In this document: one piece after another, positions 9,648 through 19,315 of the stretch
How the letters are laid out: each line of letters starts with the position of its first letter
How positions within the stretch are numbered: position 1 is the stretch's first letter
Assembly (NCBI GenBank): GCA_004014935.1
Contig: CP025323.1
Span: 1,674,001-1,738,000 of the forward strand
Length of the DNA: 64,000 nt
Direction: 5' to 3'
From: Saccharomycopsis malanga
Lineage: Eukaryota > Ascomycota > Saccharomycetes > Ascoideales > Saccharomycopsidaceae
Program-made: the position numbers and the translations under genes
Notes under the pieces: generated by a model
Told to the model about the DNA's origin: nothing
What the model saw: only the letters and a program-made list of their open reading frames with translations
Databases searched by the model: none

Positions 9648-12600
9648 ATGACTACTCGGTTGGCTTCGTTAAAGCCGCGGAGCACCGCAATGCTGCCTAG
9701 GATCAATGATTCTAATAATGCCACTGAAATTAGTCTCAAGAAGAATACATCTAGGCCTGCCACTCCTCCGCCTAGTTCCACAGCATCCACGCCTGCGGGA
9801 CTGACTAAGAAGAAGTCCAAGAAGAGCAAGAAGAAGCATAAGAAGCTGAAATCCGTCAGTTGCAGCCCGAAAGACGGTTTTAAAGAGAATGGGAAAAAGA
9901 CGCTGCCAAGATTGTCTAAACGTGTTTCCAAAGAGAATGGGGAAGCAGACGAGTTGTTGAGAAACGTTTTAAGCAACGAAAAGGCCGCTAATATTGAGGA
10001 CAAAAAGTTCGCAGAAAGTGCCAAAGAAAATGTTTACATTGATTCACAAAATATAAATCAAGAAATCGAACCAAATACTCAATTGTTTCATACTAATATT
10101 GACCAAAATGAATTGTCTCCCTTACGGTCCCTAAAAACACCATTTTTGTCTTGCCGGGGAAATTCTGACAATACTTTCAGTTTGAATAGAGCTATTAATA
10201 ATGAAAAAACACCAATAATAGGTGTTGCAAATATTAATAATGAAAAAACGCCAATAATAAGTGTTGCAAATATTAATAACGAAAAAACGCCAATAATAAG
10301 TGTTGCAAATATTAATAATGAAAAAACGCCAATAATAAGTGTTGCAAATATTAATAATGAAAAAACACCTAATATGAGTCCGAAAAAGTATTTAAATACC
10401 ACTAAATTCAGCCCCGACAAACGCTCACAAACCCCAAGAACGACAGGCGAAACTAATACTCCTGACGAGTCTCCGGGGACCAAAAAGAAAGTGGCGTTCA
10501 GTAGAGATATTGAATCACGGTCCACATCACCTAGTAAAACCAACAGTCCTCTTCGGTCGATTCTCAAGGTCAAAGAGCATGCTCCTAGTCCTGTTGTAGT
10601 AAACCGTTTGATAACTTCAAACCATATTTTGGGAGCATTGGGGTCTTCTAAAACATTCATGACAACAGATGACCAAATGAGGCTAGAGAAAACGCTTGAA
10701 ACAGTGAAACCAGTGGAAAATCCGTTTTCCATTGAATATTGGCAGCCAGGAACTATAATACAGCCTAAAGACAGCGATTTGGAAAACTTTCTTCTTTTAA
10801 ATGGCTGTATACATCATCTACAAGACGCCCACTGTGCTCGCAAGTTTGAAATCTACGCGACAATCAGCACTTTGATGCAAAAGGTTGCCTACCGGGTGAT
10901 TCTGCCCAAACTTGTAGATATCAATGACAAGTTGATGGGCTATATTAAACGAGATGTTTCAATGAGCATCAGCAAGATTGTAGAGAAGATCAAGCAGAAT
11001 GCCGACCCAAGTCTAAGCCCTGTGAAGGCTTCGGATCCGTTTGAAAGCCGGATCATTGTGCAAGCAGTAAAAGTCTTTATTTTTTATTGTAGCAGAATGG
11101 AGCTTGTCTCCTATCTAGACCCACAGACAGTGATAGCGATTATCAACGATATCTGTGACAATTTGAACAAGAATTACCAGATAATCCCCAAGTCTGTGGC
11201 TGCTGTGTACTTGTCGTTCATGAAAGACCAGCAGTTGTGTGGGTTTCAGCAGTTTGATTTGGTCAGACAGAAAAAGTATTACGAAGCTGTGAATTCCGGA
11301 TGGAAACAGCCGTATGCTAGCAAGAAGTACTTTGTCAGCGTCGAGCTAGGCGAAAGAATGCTCTGTGCATTGACAAATGTCCGGTCTTACAATTCTGTAT
11401 CTATAGGAATGGAGCGGTTAATCACCATACGTAACTTTGTGCATGATTTTCCAAATGTTATGGTGAAACACTTCAACCATTGGATATTTTTCGTGTTTCT
11501 TTCGCTTGTCACGGCATTCAAAGTGAAGATCTTGTCAATGAAGATCCTAAGCTTGGTCAACACCGTTTTGTTGGCTTTGACAAAGACATATCTTCATAAC
11601 AACACATTCAAGTTGAAAATGCGGCTTTTTCTCAACAATACGTGTATCAAATACGACAACGAGGCTGTTTTCAACTTGGAATCTGTCGAGGAGCAAAACT
11701 GGGACTTGGACACTTTGAAAAAGGAGTCTGACAACAAGTTGCCGTTACTAGACCAGATTGCGTTGCATTTGAAAGAGGCTGTAAAGTCAGGCCATTCCAA
11801 GGAATCAATGGATATCTGGATGTCGTTGACATTGTTGATGAACAACCAGAACGAGGCTGGGTTTGCCAAGTTTGATGTTGTCAACTGGGACTTTTTACCC
11901 GAGTGGTTGTCGATATATGACACTGCTGTCAAATGCGGCAGAGAGGCTGCTTGTCTCGATGCTCTTAAATCGTGGAAATGCATGTTGTATATATGTAACA
12001 AGGACTTGGCCCTGTTGGCAGAAACAGAAAACGACAGTGTAAAATATGGAGAACAAGTGGAGAAGATTGTGTCCCACATGATGATTCCATTGGCCTATTT
12101 GAAGCATAAACAACGCGATTCAGAGGATATCAGAGAGCAATACAAAGCATTGACATCCAGTTGTATTGCGGCTGTTTTCAGCAGTCTTACAGTGGAAACA
12201 TTATGGAACGCAAGTGATAAACGTTACTCCTCCATCAGTTTAATACTATATACTACCATTATTAACCATGTTATTGGGTCATTATGGACAGAAAATGCAG
12301 CTTTGAACACCAATGGCCAATATTTCAATACGGTTGTCCGTGACTTTGTATTGCAATTGTTCAGATCTAAACCTTCATCGAAAATCCTGTTCAATTCTCT
12401 CAGGCTTCTAGATAATCAAAGTGTCCGTTTGACCGAACTCTGTCCCATGAACTCCAGATGGGCTTATTTACACTTTGAGAGTATCAACCAACCTATTCTT
12501 CTGTTGCTCCAGACCCCCACAATAAACAGCTCCCAGCAATATCAGCTATTGCTCACCTTTGTTTCATTGGTCAAAACCAGTGTAAAGAAGGAAAAAGAGT

Positions 12601-14522
12601 TGACCCGAAAGTTGAGTCTGGTAATCACCGGGCTTTCATCACTCATAGAAACATTCACAAACAAAAACGTAGTCAACATTGAAAATTTAGAACAGTTTTC
12701 TGTTCCTTTATGTATTGAATACATGGATCTATTCAAAGCCGAACATTTGACGGCCAAGGACTTGTTGCCAGTCAGTTTAACTCTCGAATACTTGTCTGCA
12801 ATCAATTCCGAAACAGCAACCAGAAAACTAAAAGCCATCATCAACGGGTTGCCCACAGCTAAACAACTTAAACTATTTGAAACGTTGGCGTATGCCAAAG
12901 ACCAAAGAATATTGCGATTTATCATCACCAACCTTGAATCCCGCATGTATAGCAATTTCTCCTTGTTTGATTTTGAAACATTGGGCAATATCATATGTGG
13001 GGATTACGGACACAGTGGAATAGACTGTTCTGTCATCACCCTAAACTTGTGCAAACATTTACTAAAGAAAAGCCGGCTTGCAGAACAAAAAAAACTACGT
13101 ATTCTCCATTCGCTTAAATTGTGGAGACTCGTCTCCCTGGTGCATTTCGTCCAAACAATGTCTTTCATTTTCAGCGTTGAAAAAGAAGGAGTCAGCTCGT
13201 ACGTTAGTAACACCATTATTGCTAAACTAAAATTACTAAAAACCCCTGAAGAAGCCTTAGATTTGCTCACTCATCTCTTAAACATAGATTGTTACCCTCA
13301 AGAATTGAATCCTGTCATATTAAACATGTTGGAAGAAATATCCAAGATAAACTCATCAAAATTGCTCGAGAATCAACTTCTGCAAGTCTACATTACTCTT
13401 TTGTCTTTTCTTAATCAAAGACATCTTTCACAATTAGTAAATGTTGCCTTGAAAAAAGGCCTGGAAATCACAATATTGAAAAATATTGCCCTAGATTTTG
13501 CCTCGCAAAATAACATTCAATTCTCCTTGCAACCAGAGGTCTCACAAAAGCAAACCAAACAATCTGATATTGGCATTCAGGTTATAAAATCCGAGGCTAC
13601 TATGATAATCGCTAATACAGTTGGTGAAATAAATAAAAATATCAAAGTTTCTGAACCAAATCTTCAAATTCAAAACAATAAATCCATTCAAAATGACAAT
13701 GCGTCAGCAGATAATAATCAAGTTGGACGTTTTGACGTGTTGGCAAATACTGAGTCGGATGAAGATGTTGTAGAAATTAATCAAGATGAATATAAATCGC
13801 AAAAGGTTGAAAAAAATAATGTTCCTATTGGCGATTCAAATGGAGTCACTAAAGAAGTTCTTATTAATGATGTCCATAGAGGAGAAGTTGCAAATACTGA
13901 AAAAGTTGCAAATACTGAAAAAGTTGCCAATACTGAAGAAGTTGCCAATACTGAAAAAACTACCAATATTGAAAACATTACCAATATTGAAGAAACTATC
14001 AATATTGAAAACAGTACCAATATTGAAAACAACATCAATATTGAAGAAACTACCAAGAGAGAAGAAACTACCAACACTAAAGAAATTACAAAAGCAAATA
14101 TTTCCAAGAATATAGAATCAGAATCACCTTCTAAGAATATTGAACCAATTTCAACTTTTAAAGAATCTTCCGCCAATCAAGATCCATCTCTAACCGAAAC
14201 CTTACCAACAGCCCCTTCGGCAAAGCTACTTGATGATACATTGCCTAGTCCTGACAGTGATGAAGAGGAGTGTTTTACAGATGCAAGTGCTTATATTGAC
14301 CAAGGCGATGGCACGTCTCCTTTGAAACGGAAAAGAGCAGAGATTTCTAAAGCCACTAGTGAAGGTGGTAAAAAACAAAAACCAAATGGGCTAGTCTTGG
14401 ATTCTGTTTCTAAACTTTTCCTGTCGATCAAAGATGACGAAATCAAAGCAATGTCATTAGAAGAAAAGTTTGCTATTGAGGGATCTTTGCTAGAGTTTAT
14501 GATGAAGCTTCGCAAAAATTAA
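9648..14522 (+). CDS. RIF1: Rif1-type telomere/replication-timing protein
   Basis: Rif1 targets protein phosphatase 1 to chromatin, delays late replication origins and limits telomere length. In this 1624-aa protein the disordered N-terminus carries both PP1-docking motifs in the family order: KKVAFS (RVxF class) at ~280 and SILK at ~305. A long alpha-helical repeat (HEAT-like) region of the Rif1 N-terminal domain type follows (~355-1250, from NPFSIEYWQPG onward). Then comes an acidic, Asn/Thr/Glu-rich linker and a short helical C-terminus (SVSKLFLSIKDDEI...LLEFMMKLRKN) like the Rif1 C-terminal module. S. cerevisiae Rif1 is 1916 aa. Two in-gene tandem repeats occur (10191-10372 and 13888-14099). 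The call rests on motif order and architecture, not on high identity. Confidence 0.8.
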   Translation: MTTRLASLKPRSTAMLPRINDSNNATEISLKKNTSRPATPPPSSTASTPAGLTKKKSKKSKKKHKKLKSVSCSPKDGFKENGKKTLPRLSKRVSKENGEADELLRNVLSNEKAANIEDKKFAESAKENVYIDSQNINQEIEPNTQLFHTNIDQNELSPLRSLKTPFLSCRGNSDNTFSLNRAINNEKTPIIGVANINNEKTPIISVANINNEKTPIISVANINNEKTPIISVANINNEKTPNMSPKKYLNTTKFSPDKRSQTPRTTGETNTPDESPGTKKKVAFSRDIESRSTSPSKTNSPLRSILKVKEHAPSPVVVNRLITSNHILGALGSSKTFMTTDDQMRLEKTLETVKPVENPFSIEYWQPGTIIQPKDSDLENFLLLNGCIHHLQDAHCARKFEIYATISTLMQKVAYRVILPKLVDINDKLMGYIKRDVSMSISKIVEKIKQNADPSLSPVKASDPFESRIIVQAVKVFIFYCSRMELVSYLDPQTVIAIINDICDNLNKNYQIIPKSVAAVYLSFMKDQQLCGFQQFDLVRQKKYYEAVNSGWKQPYASKKYFVSVELGERMLCALTNVRSYNSVSIGMERLITIRNFVHDFPNVMVKHFNHWIFFVFLSLVTAFKVKILSMKILSLVNTVLLALTKTYLHNNTFKLKMRLFLNNTCIKYDNEAVFNLESVEEQNWDLDTLKKESDNKLPLLDQIALHLKEAVKSGHSKESMDIWMSLTLLMNNQNEAGFAKFDVVNWDFLPEWLSIYDTAVKCGREAACLDALKSWKCMLYICNKDLALLAETENDSVKYGEQVEKIVSHMMIPLAYLKHKQRDSEDIREQYKALTSSCIAAVFSSLTVETLWNASDKRYSSISLILYTTIINHVIGSLWTENAALNTNGQYFNTVVRDFVLQLFRSKPSSKILFNSLRLLDNQSVRLTELCPMNSRWAYLHFESINQPILLLLQTPTINSSQQYQLLLTFVSLVKTSVKKEKELTRKLSLVITGLSSLIETFTNKNVVNIENLEQFSVPLCIEYMDLFKAEHLTAKDLLPVSLTLEYLSAINSETATRKLKAIINGLPTAKQLKLFETLAYAKDQRILRFIITNLESRMYSNFSLFDFETLGNIICGDYGHSGIDCSVITLNLCKHLLKKSRLAEQKKLRILHSLKLWRLVSLVHFVQTMSFIFSVEKEGVSSYVSNTIIAKLKLLKTPEEALDLLTHLLNIDCYPQELNPVILNMLEEISKINSSKLLENQLLQVYITLLSFLNQRHLSQLVNVALKKGLEITILKNIALDFASQNNIQFSLQPEVSQKQTKQSDIGIQVIKSEATMIIANTVGEINKNIKVSEPNLQIQNNKSIQNDNASADNNQVGRFDVLANTESDEDVVEINQDEYKSQKVEKNNVPIGDSNGVTKEVLINDVHRGEVANTEKVANTEKVANTEEVANTEKTTNIENITNIEETINIENSTNIENNINIEETTKREETTNTKEITKANISKNIESESPSKNIEPISTFKESSANQDPSLTETLPTAPSAKLLDDTLPSPDSDEEECFTDASAYIDQGDGTSPLKRKRAEISKATSEGGKKQKPNGLVLDSVSKLFLSIKDDEIKAMSLEEKFAIEGSLLEFMMKLRKN
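10191..10372 (+). repeat. RIF1: 39-bp coding minisatellite in RIF1
   Basis: About five tandem copies of a 39-bp unit encode NINNEKTPIISVA. Each unit brings a TP dipeptide, a possible proline-directed phosphorylation site, just before the PP1-docking region. The copies are nearly identical, so the array is young. Confidence 0.9.
13888..14099 (+). repeat. RIF1: 18-bp coding minisatellite in RIF1 linker
   Basis: Four near-perfect units encode ANTEKV, followed by degenerate units encoding T-N-I-E-N/E variants. Acidic low-complexity linker before the C-terminal module. Confidence 0.85.
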
Positions 14523-14864
14523 CCTTCTTTGTTCAAATCTGGAATGCAGAGAGTTGTCGAAGTTTGAACTTTAGTTTAGTTAAATCATGTATGACAAATG
14601 GCCTCTGGAGCTGCAAAACAGACTTGATAATCTGTCAATATGCCATCTAGGTGAGATTTTCTATATGAATGTGTATAATTACTATAAATAAAGGTATCTG
14701 GGATACTATTATTTGAAATGGTATTGTAGTAAAAGGGATTGTTTGATTAGTCAACGAGCCTTTTTAATACATTAGACAAGTTTCAATTTATAGAGGTTAT
14801 TTTCCAAAATTAGCTGATTTCCATGGAATATATTTTAAAGTTCTAATGAACCAGTTGATGAGGC
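14523..14864. other. Intergenic downstream of RIF1
   Basis: AT-rich 3' flank. No gene or repeat recognised. Confidence 0.5.
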
Positions 14865-15060
14865 CACTGGGCCATTTGGCTTAGTGGTTAGTGGTCTAGA
14901 AGAAGAGAAAAAGACCTGGCAGGAACACGGGTGAGAATATTATGATGGGCATTATTGGGCTTTACCAAATCCCCTTAGACATAGCGGGTATATACGAAAC
15001 TGATAATAATAATATTATTATTGGCCATAGCGTATATACGAAACTGATATGTACTGAGCT
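14865..15060 (+). repeat. SINE-1 short-form copy
   Basis: The head 'gccactgggccatttggcttagtggttagtgg' leads to the same box-B-less junction (acacgggtgagaatat) as at 5105. The 3' end is present twice, split by a TTA run at 15003-15021. Confidence 0.8.
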
Positions 15061-15202
15061 GGAAATCATGCCCTTTTGGCCATAATATTCAAGGTTGAGC
15101 CTGCCAGGTCTTTTTGCTTACGTTTGAATAACATTGTTTTAATCAAATGGGGAGCAGAACAATAAGAACAAAACAATTAAAATATGAAAAAATAAAATGC
15201 AT

Positions 15203-15262
15203 AAAAAAACCCCTAGTAGGGAGAATCGAACCTATTAGTTATTACACTACTACCTTACCCCA
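15203..15262 (-). other. tRNA-like relic with box B and T-run
   Basis: On the minus strand GGGGTAAGG..GTAGTGTAATAA is followed by AGGTTCGATTCTCCC, then CTAGGGG and TTTTTTT. A box-B sequence and a Pol III-type terminator are present. The length (~60 nt) and the poor T-stem pairing do not fit a working tRNA. It could be a decayed tRNA gene or a SINE head. It lies ~280 bp before DSS1. Confidence 0.35.
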
Positions 15263-15544
15263 ATATACAATATCTTAAACATTGGCCCCCATCCCATCCA
15301 ACAAACACCCATTCACACCCCCACATATTTTAGAGGCCATGTGATACATGCATATGCACTAATCACGCGCGACATGCACAGAGATGAATAAATATTGATG
15401 TACCACTGATATGGGAGCAAAGAAATTTTCCACTCATCTTGGCGATATTATGGGGTCAAATATTTTTTTAAATATTTTTTTTTTTTTTGCAAAAGACCAA
15501 GAAGAGAATTAGAGAAGGAAAAGTGTTAATAAATTGCAGGAGAA

Positions 15545-18496
15545 ATGTATAGGAATGCAGGGGTATCAGTAAAGGGAGGACTAGCGAGGCTAGGAAGGGT
15601 TGAGAGCTGCAAGAGCTGGATGTTTAGTAGAGGATATGTCCGAGAGCGAGGACGAAGCAGAAAACCGGCCAAAGAAGGGAAGCAGGCACAGACGGTGTTT
15701 GATATTAGAAAGGATTTGGAGAATATTGAGGTTTTGGAGTTTGATGAGATCTTTGCGCAAAGCAGGGAGCGGCTCAAGAAGGATTTTGTGGGGCCGAACG
15801 AGTCGGTGAGGACGCGGATAGCGAAATATGAATATGGGAGTTCAAGCGACAGTGTGAAGGTGACACCGTACCATTACTTGTTGGCACGGTTGTCGCCGGG
15901 GGACGTGGTGTTGCTCCAGCCTCTGTATGCGTTTGGGGCGTCGGTGTTGTCGGAATTGGCGGTGATTCTCAAGATGCCGTTGTATGAGGGCGACAATCAG
16001 TTTTTGTTTCTCACACAGAAGGGCATGATCGTGGAGGCATCCAAGTTGAAGATCCATTTCCGGATTGGGACGGTGTTCGAGCCGGATATGATCAGAGACT
16101 CGTTGATAGAGAAGCCGACGGAGCCGGGCGGGCCGGCGACGACGGTGCGGAATGGCGAGCTCTGTTTTGCCGAGGACCGGTATTCGGTTCCGGAGTCTGC
16201 GCGGCGGATTATCATGAAAAAGCTCCATTTGTTGTCTGCCGAGAGCTGGAGCAAGCTTCCGAAGCAGCTCACCAAGTTGGAGATCATCAGCAGGCTTCTA
16301 CAGATCAGCGGGGTCGAGGCGGTGTCGATTCTCGACTTGGACGCCATGGTGCGGTGTTTTTCGTTCGACGACTTCAAGCAGATGGTCACCGACAACCACA
16401 CGAACCAGTATGGGCTTGTGAAGAGCCGTGTGGAGGCCTTCAAGCGGCTCGAGCAGATGTTTGAGACGCTGTTCCGATACAGACAGGGCCAGCTCAATAT
16501 GGGTTTTGAGCCGACTGCTGTGGGCCGCAAGCTCTACAGCGGGTCGACGTTGCTCTCGCTCTTTATGGGCTTGAAGAAGCAGACGCAGTTGTGGACGTTA
16601 CGGTCCGAGCAGATTGGAAACAATATACGGACACCGTTGGTTGTGCGCGTCAAACCGTTGCACAAGCAGTTGATGTCGCCCAAGGACCCGGCTCTCCAGG
16701 ACAGTTTTGAGTCTATTGTGGAGTATATCAACGGGAAGCTCGGTCCGAGGGCCTCCGAGGCCTCCGAGGCCGCGGGAGGCTCGGGAGGCTCCGATATGTT
16801 CCAACCGGCGGCCCTCGGGCCGGTGTTGGAGATGGTGAAGGAGTATTCTGCCGGAAACATCGACAATGACGAGCACGAGTCGTTTGTGTTAAACTTGTTG
16901 CGCAAAATCAAGCTGTTTGAAAACATGGACAAGGTGAACCGGTCGTGTGCGTTCCATGTGCTTGAGAAAGTCGGCTATTTTGCCGACAAGCAGTCTGGCT
17001 TGTTGGTCGACCAGAACCCAAACTTGTGGAGCCACAACTTGCAGATCCCGTACTTGAAAACCGGCAGCAGCGAAATTGTCGATTTGGAGCAGCAGTACTA
17101 CGACAGCTTGACCGAACACGACTTGGACAAGACAGACCCTCTAGAGTCGGTCCGGCACGACTTTGGCAACTTGCCGGTGTTCTGTATTGATGCTGCGGAC
17201 GCCCACGAGATCGACGACGGGATCAGCATCGAACACAAGTCTGAACACGAATGGCTTGTCCACGTGCACATTGCCAACCCTGCCTCGTACTTCCCACCGG
17301 ACTCCAAGTTGGCACACATTGGCTGCAAGCGGGCCACCACCGTCTACTTGACGGAGACCGTCGTTCCAATGCTTCCGGGCGTTGTTTCCCGGGTTTCGGG
17401 GTTGAACTCCCCGGGAAAACCGATCCGCACAATCACCTACTCCTTGTCCTACAACACCCAGACCCACAAGGTGACCCTGTTGCCCGTCACTGCAGGGCTT
17501 GTCAGGAACATCAACAAGCTCACATACTCCCAGGTCGACGACATCTTGCAAGACAAGACCGAGTCGCCCTACAAAACCGACTTGAAACACCTCGCTGGCC
17601 TCAGCAACCATCTCAAGAAAACCAGACTCGCCAACGGTGCCTTGGACATTGATTTCGAACACATTGCTGTGAAAAACAACAACAATACCGTCGAGTTGGT
17701 CACATCTTCCACCACTGCCTCCCAAATCTTGGTCTCTGAGCTCATGATTCACGCCAACAAAATCGCCGGCGATTTCAACGTGTTCAACCGCATTCCCTGC
17801 TATTTCCGCAACTTGCCCCCGGTCCTCGGCTTCCACGAGTCCCGCAACTTGGTTAGCCAGCCCGACAGACTCTCCATATACGAATACTACAAACGACTTC
17901 AGTCTCGTAGCGTTCTAGGCACCCCTATCACATATCCCGAATTGATGCAGTTGGTCACTCTTCTACAAACCGGTTATTACTCCCAAAACTCCTACGGCCA
18001 CCTGTTCTTGGCCATTACTCACTATTGTCCAAGCACTTCGCCCCTAAGACGCTACGGCGACTTGGTCAACCAATGGCAGTTGCACAGCTTTCTCCTAAAG
18101 AAACCTCTTCCGTTCGATTCAAAAAGCATCTTGGCCCAGGTTGTCCATTACCAATACCGCCAGGAAATGGCAAAGTTGGCCCAAAGAAACTCTGAAATAT
18201 ACTGGAAATTACGACTTGTAATCAACAAATTGAATGGAAGTGACCCTTCGTTCGATAACATGATCAATATCAACTACAATTCCCCGGAAAACACCTTCAG
18301 TCTTCTTGTAACCAAGTTGGATGACACCGATATTGATGGAAGATGGGGCGTTGGAATTCTTATGGATTACCAGGTCAACGCTTTGTTGAAAACGGACGAT
18401 ATTGTCAACTTCCCTAAAGAAGGCGGCCAAATTAAGGTCAGAATCGATTATATCAGCCCTGTGGATTTGGAAATCCATGTCAGTATGATCCAATAA
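15545..18496 (+). CDS. DSS1: Mitochondrial 3'-5' exoribonuclease (RNase II family)
   Basis: Catalytic nuclease of the mitochondrial degradosome with the Suv3 helicase; degrades excised introns and unprocessed RNA in the matrix. It is 983 aa, against 969 aa in S. cerevisiae. The first ~45 residues are basic, with few acidic residues (MYRNAGVSVKGGLARLGR...RGYVRERGR), fitting a mitochondrial presequence. The RNB domain runs ~520-840. It holds the metal-binding signature DAADAHEIDDGIS (~551-561), then VHIANPASYF, and ends with the family's TSPLRRYGDLVNQ stretch (~829). A short Ser/Glu/Ala/Gly repeat lies near residue 405. GC content and codon use are higher than in the flanking DNA. The start chosen is the first ATG in frame. 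Confidence 0.92.
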   Translation: MYRNAGVSVKGGLARLGRVESCKSWMFSRGYVRERGRSRKPAKEGKQAQTVFDIRKDLENIEVLEFDEIFAQSRERLKKDFVGPNESVRTRIAKYEYGSSSDSVKVTPYHYLLARLSPGDVVLLQPLYAFGASVLSELAVILKMPLYEGDNQFLFLTQKGMIVEASKLKIHFRIGTVFEPDMIRDSLIEKPTEPGGPATTVRNGELCFAEDRYSVPESARRIIMKKLHLLSAESWSKLPKQLTKLEIISRLLQISGVEAVSILDLDAMVRCFSFDDFKQMVTDNHTNQYGLVKSRVEAFKRLEQMFETLFRYRQGQLNMGFEPTAVGRKLYSGSTLLSLFMGLKKQTQLWTLRSEQIGNNIRTPLVVRVKPLHKQLMSPKDPALQDSFESIVEYINGKLGPRASEASEAAGGSGGSDMFQPAALGPVLEMVKEYSAGNIDNDEHESFVLNLLRKIKLFENMDKVNRSCAFHVLEKVGYFADKQSGLLVDQNPNLWSHNLQIPYLKTGSSEIVDLEQQYYDSLTEHDLDKTDPLESVRHDFGNLPVFCIDAADAHEIDDGISIEHKSEHEWLVHVHIANPASYFPPDSKLAHIGCKRATTVYLTETVVPMLPGVVSRVSGLNSPGKPIRTITYSLSYNTQTHKVTLLPVTAGLVRNINKLTYSQVDDILQDKTESPYKTDLKHLAGLSNHLKKTRLANGALDIDFEHIAVKNNNNTVELVTSSTTASQILVSELMIHANKIAGDFNVFNRIPCYFRNLPPVLGFHESRNLVSQPDRLSIYEYYKRLQSRSVLGTPITYPELMQLVTLLQTGYYSQNSYGHLFLAITHYCPSTSPLRRYGDLVNQWQLHSFLLKKPLPFDSKSILAQVVHYQYRQEMAKLAQRNSEIYWKLRLVINKLNGSDPSFDNMININYNSPENTFSLLVTKLDDTDIDGRWGVGILMDYQVNALLKTDDIVNFPKEGGQIKVRIDYISPVDLEIHVSMIQ

Positions 18497-18499
18497 CTG

Positions 18500-18660
18500 A
18501 TATTATTAGTTGTATAATTTGGTAATCAATATTGAAAATATTCGTCACATATTTCAGTAATCGATATTAAAATTATTGGTTATATAATTCAATAATCGAT
18601 ATTGAAAATATTTGTCACATAATTAATAACTGACATTGAAACTGTTTGTCTCATGTATTC
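18500..18660 (+). repeat. Degenerate tandem repeat after DSS1
   Basis: Three imperfect units built on 'aatcgatattgaaaatatt..gtcacatatttc' directly follow the DSS1 stop codon, probably within its 3' UTR. Confidence 0.6.
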
Positions 18661-18695
18661 AAAAGTATGTCATTTTTGTATAATAAACAATTGTT

Positions 18696-19011
18696 AATAA
18701 TAATAATATCATATATTTCAAGCCTAGTACATATCAGTTTCGTATAGACGCGCTATGTCTAAGAGGATTTGGTAAAGCCCAATAATATCCTCTTAATCAT
18801 AATCTTCACTCCCAATTGGTTGAGAACTACCACTAGACTTTGCTCTAGGTCGTGTTTCACACAGTTACACTTGCCTGTGAAGTTACTCACGTTCAGAATC
18901 GTAAAAAGCAGCGAATAAAAGTGTCTTTATGGGAATCGAACCCGGGTTCCTGTTAGGTCTTGTTTTTCTCTTCTCCGAGAGCACCAACCACTAAGCCAAA
19001 TGGCCGAGTGG
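18696..19011 (-). repeat. Full-length SINE-1 reference copy
   Basis: The best complete copy, read on the minus strand. Box A TGGCTTAGTGGT is at 18998-18987 and box B GGTTCGATTCC at 18942-18932, 44 nt apart, the spacing of tRNA genes. Between them a small inverted repeat CTCTCGGAGAAGAG is followed by AAAAACAAGACC. Then come a TTTTT run (GCTGCTTTTTACG), the body, the conserved 3' end (GAAACTGATATGTACT) and a (TTA)n tail at 18709-18696. This is the order found in tRNA-derived SINEs. Confidence 0.85.
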
Positions 19012-19215
19012 GAATAGACAATTGTTTTTTTAAAACTTTTTGTAGTAAATAAAACTATTTGCAACAAGTAAAATAGCAACAAAACTGTCCATGTCACTAT
19101 ATCTATAATACCTTCTTCAAATCATCCATCCATACTAACACTATCTTCACCGCACCCCTAGGTATCGTAATGCACCTCCACGCATGAAGCGCACCACACT
19201 CACGCATTCCCGCAG

Positions 19216-19225
19216 TGAAAAATTT
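19216..19225 (+). promoter_or_regulatory. TGAAAAATTT element before MRPL37
   Basis: The reverse complement AAATTTTTCA contains AATTTTTCA, the rapid-growth element known from promoters of mitochondrial ribosomal protein genes in yeasts outside the whole-genome-duplication group. It lies 91 bp before the MRPL37 start, and a second TGAAAAAT follows at about 19239. Function is inferred from the motif only. Confidence 0.45.
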
Positions 19226-19315
19226 GGAGGTGGAAAAAGTGAAAAATCAAGCGTTTAAGATCATCTCAATATAATCAAATAATATTTTGACGTGATCTAT
19301 TGTGGTACTGTACAA

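Noticed and set aside
10088-10732. Antisense frame in RIF1 with LIFATLIIGVFSL repeats
   Set aside because: Shadow of the 39-bp coding repeat on the other strand.
17141-17836. 231-codon antisense frame in DSS1
   Set aside because: Shadow frame in a GC-rich gene whose sense strand has the RNB motifs.
18930-19000. Functional tRNA gene at the SINE-1 head
   Set aside because: Box A and box B are present but no acceptor stem or anticodon arm can be drawn, and the segment recurs with the same downstream body.
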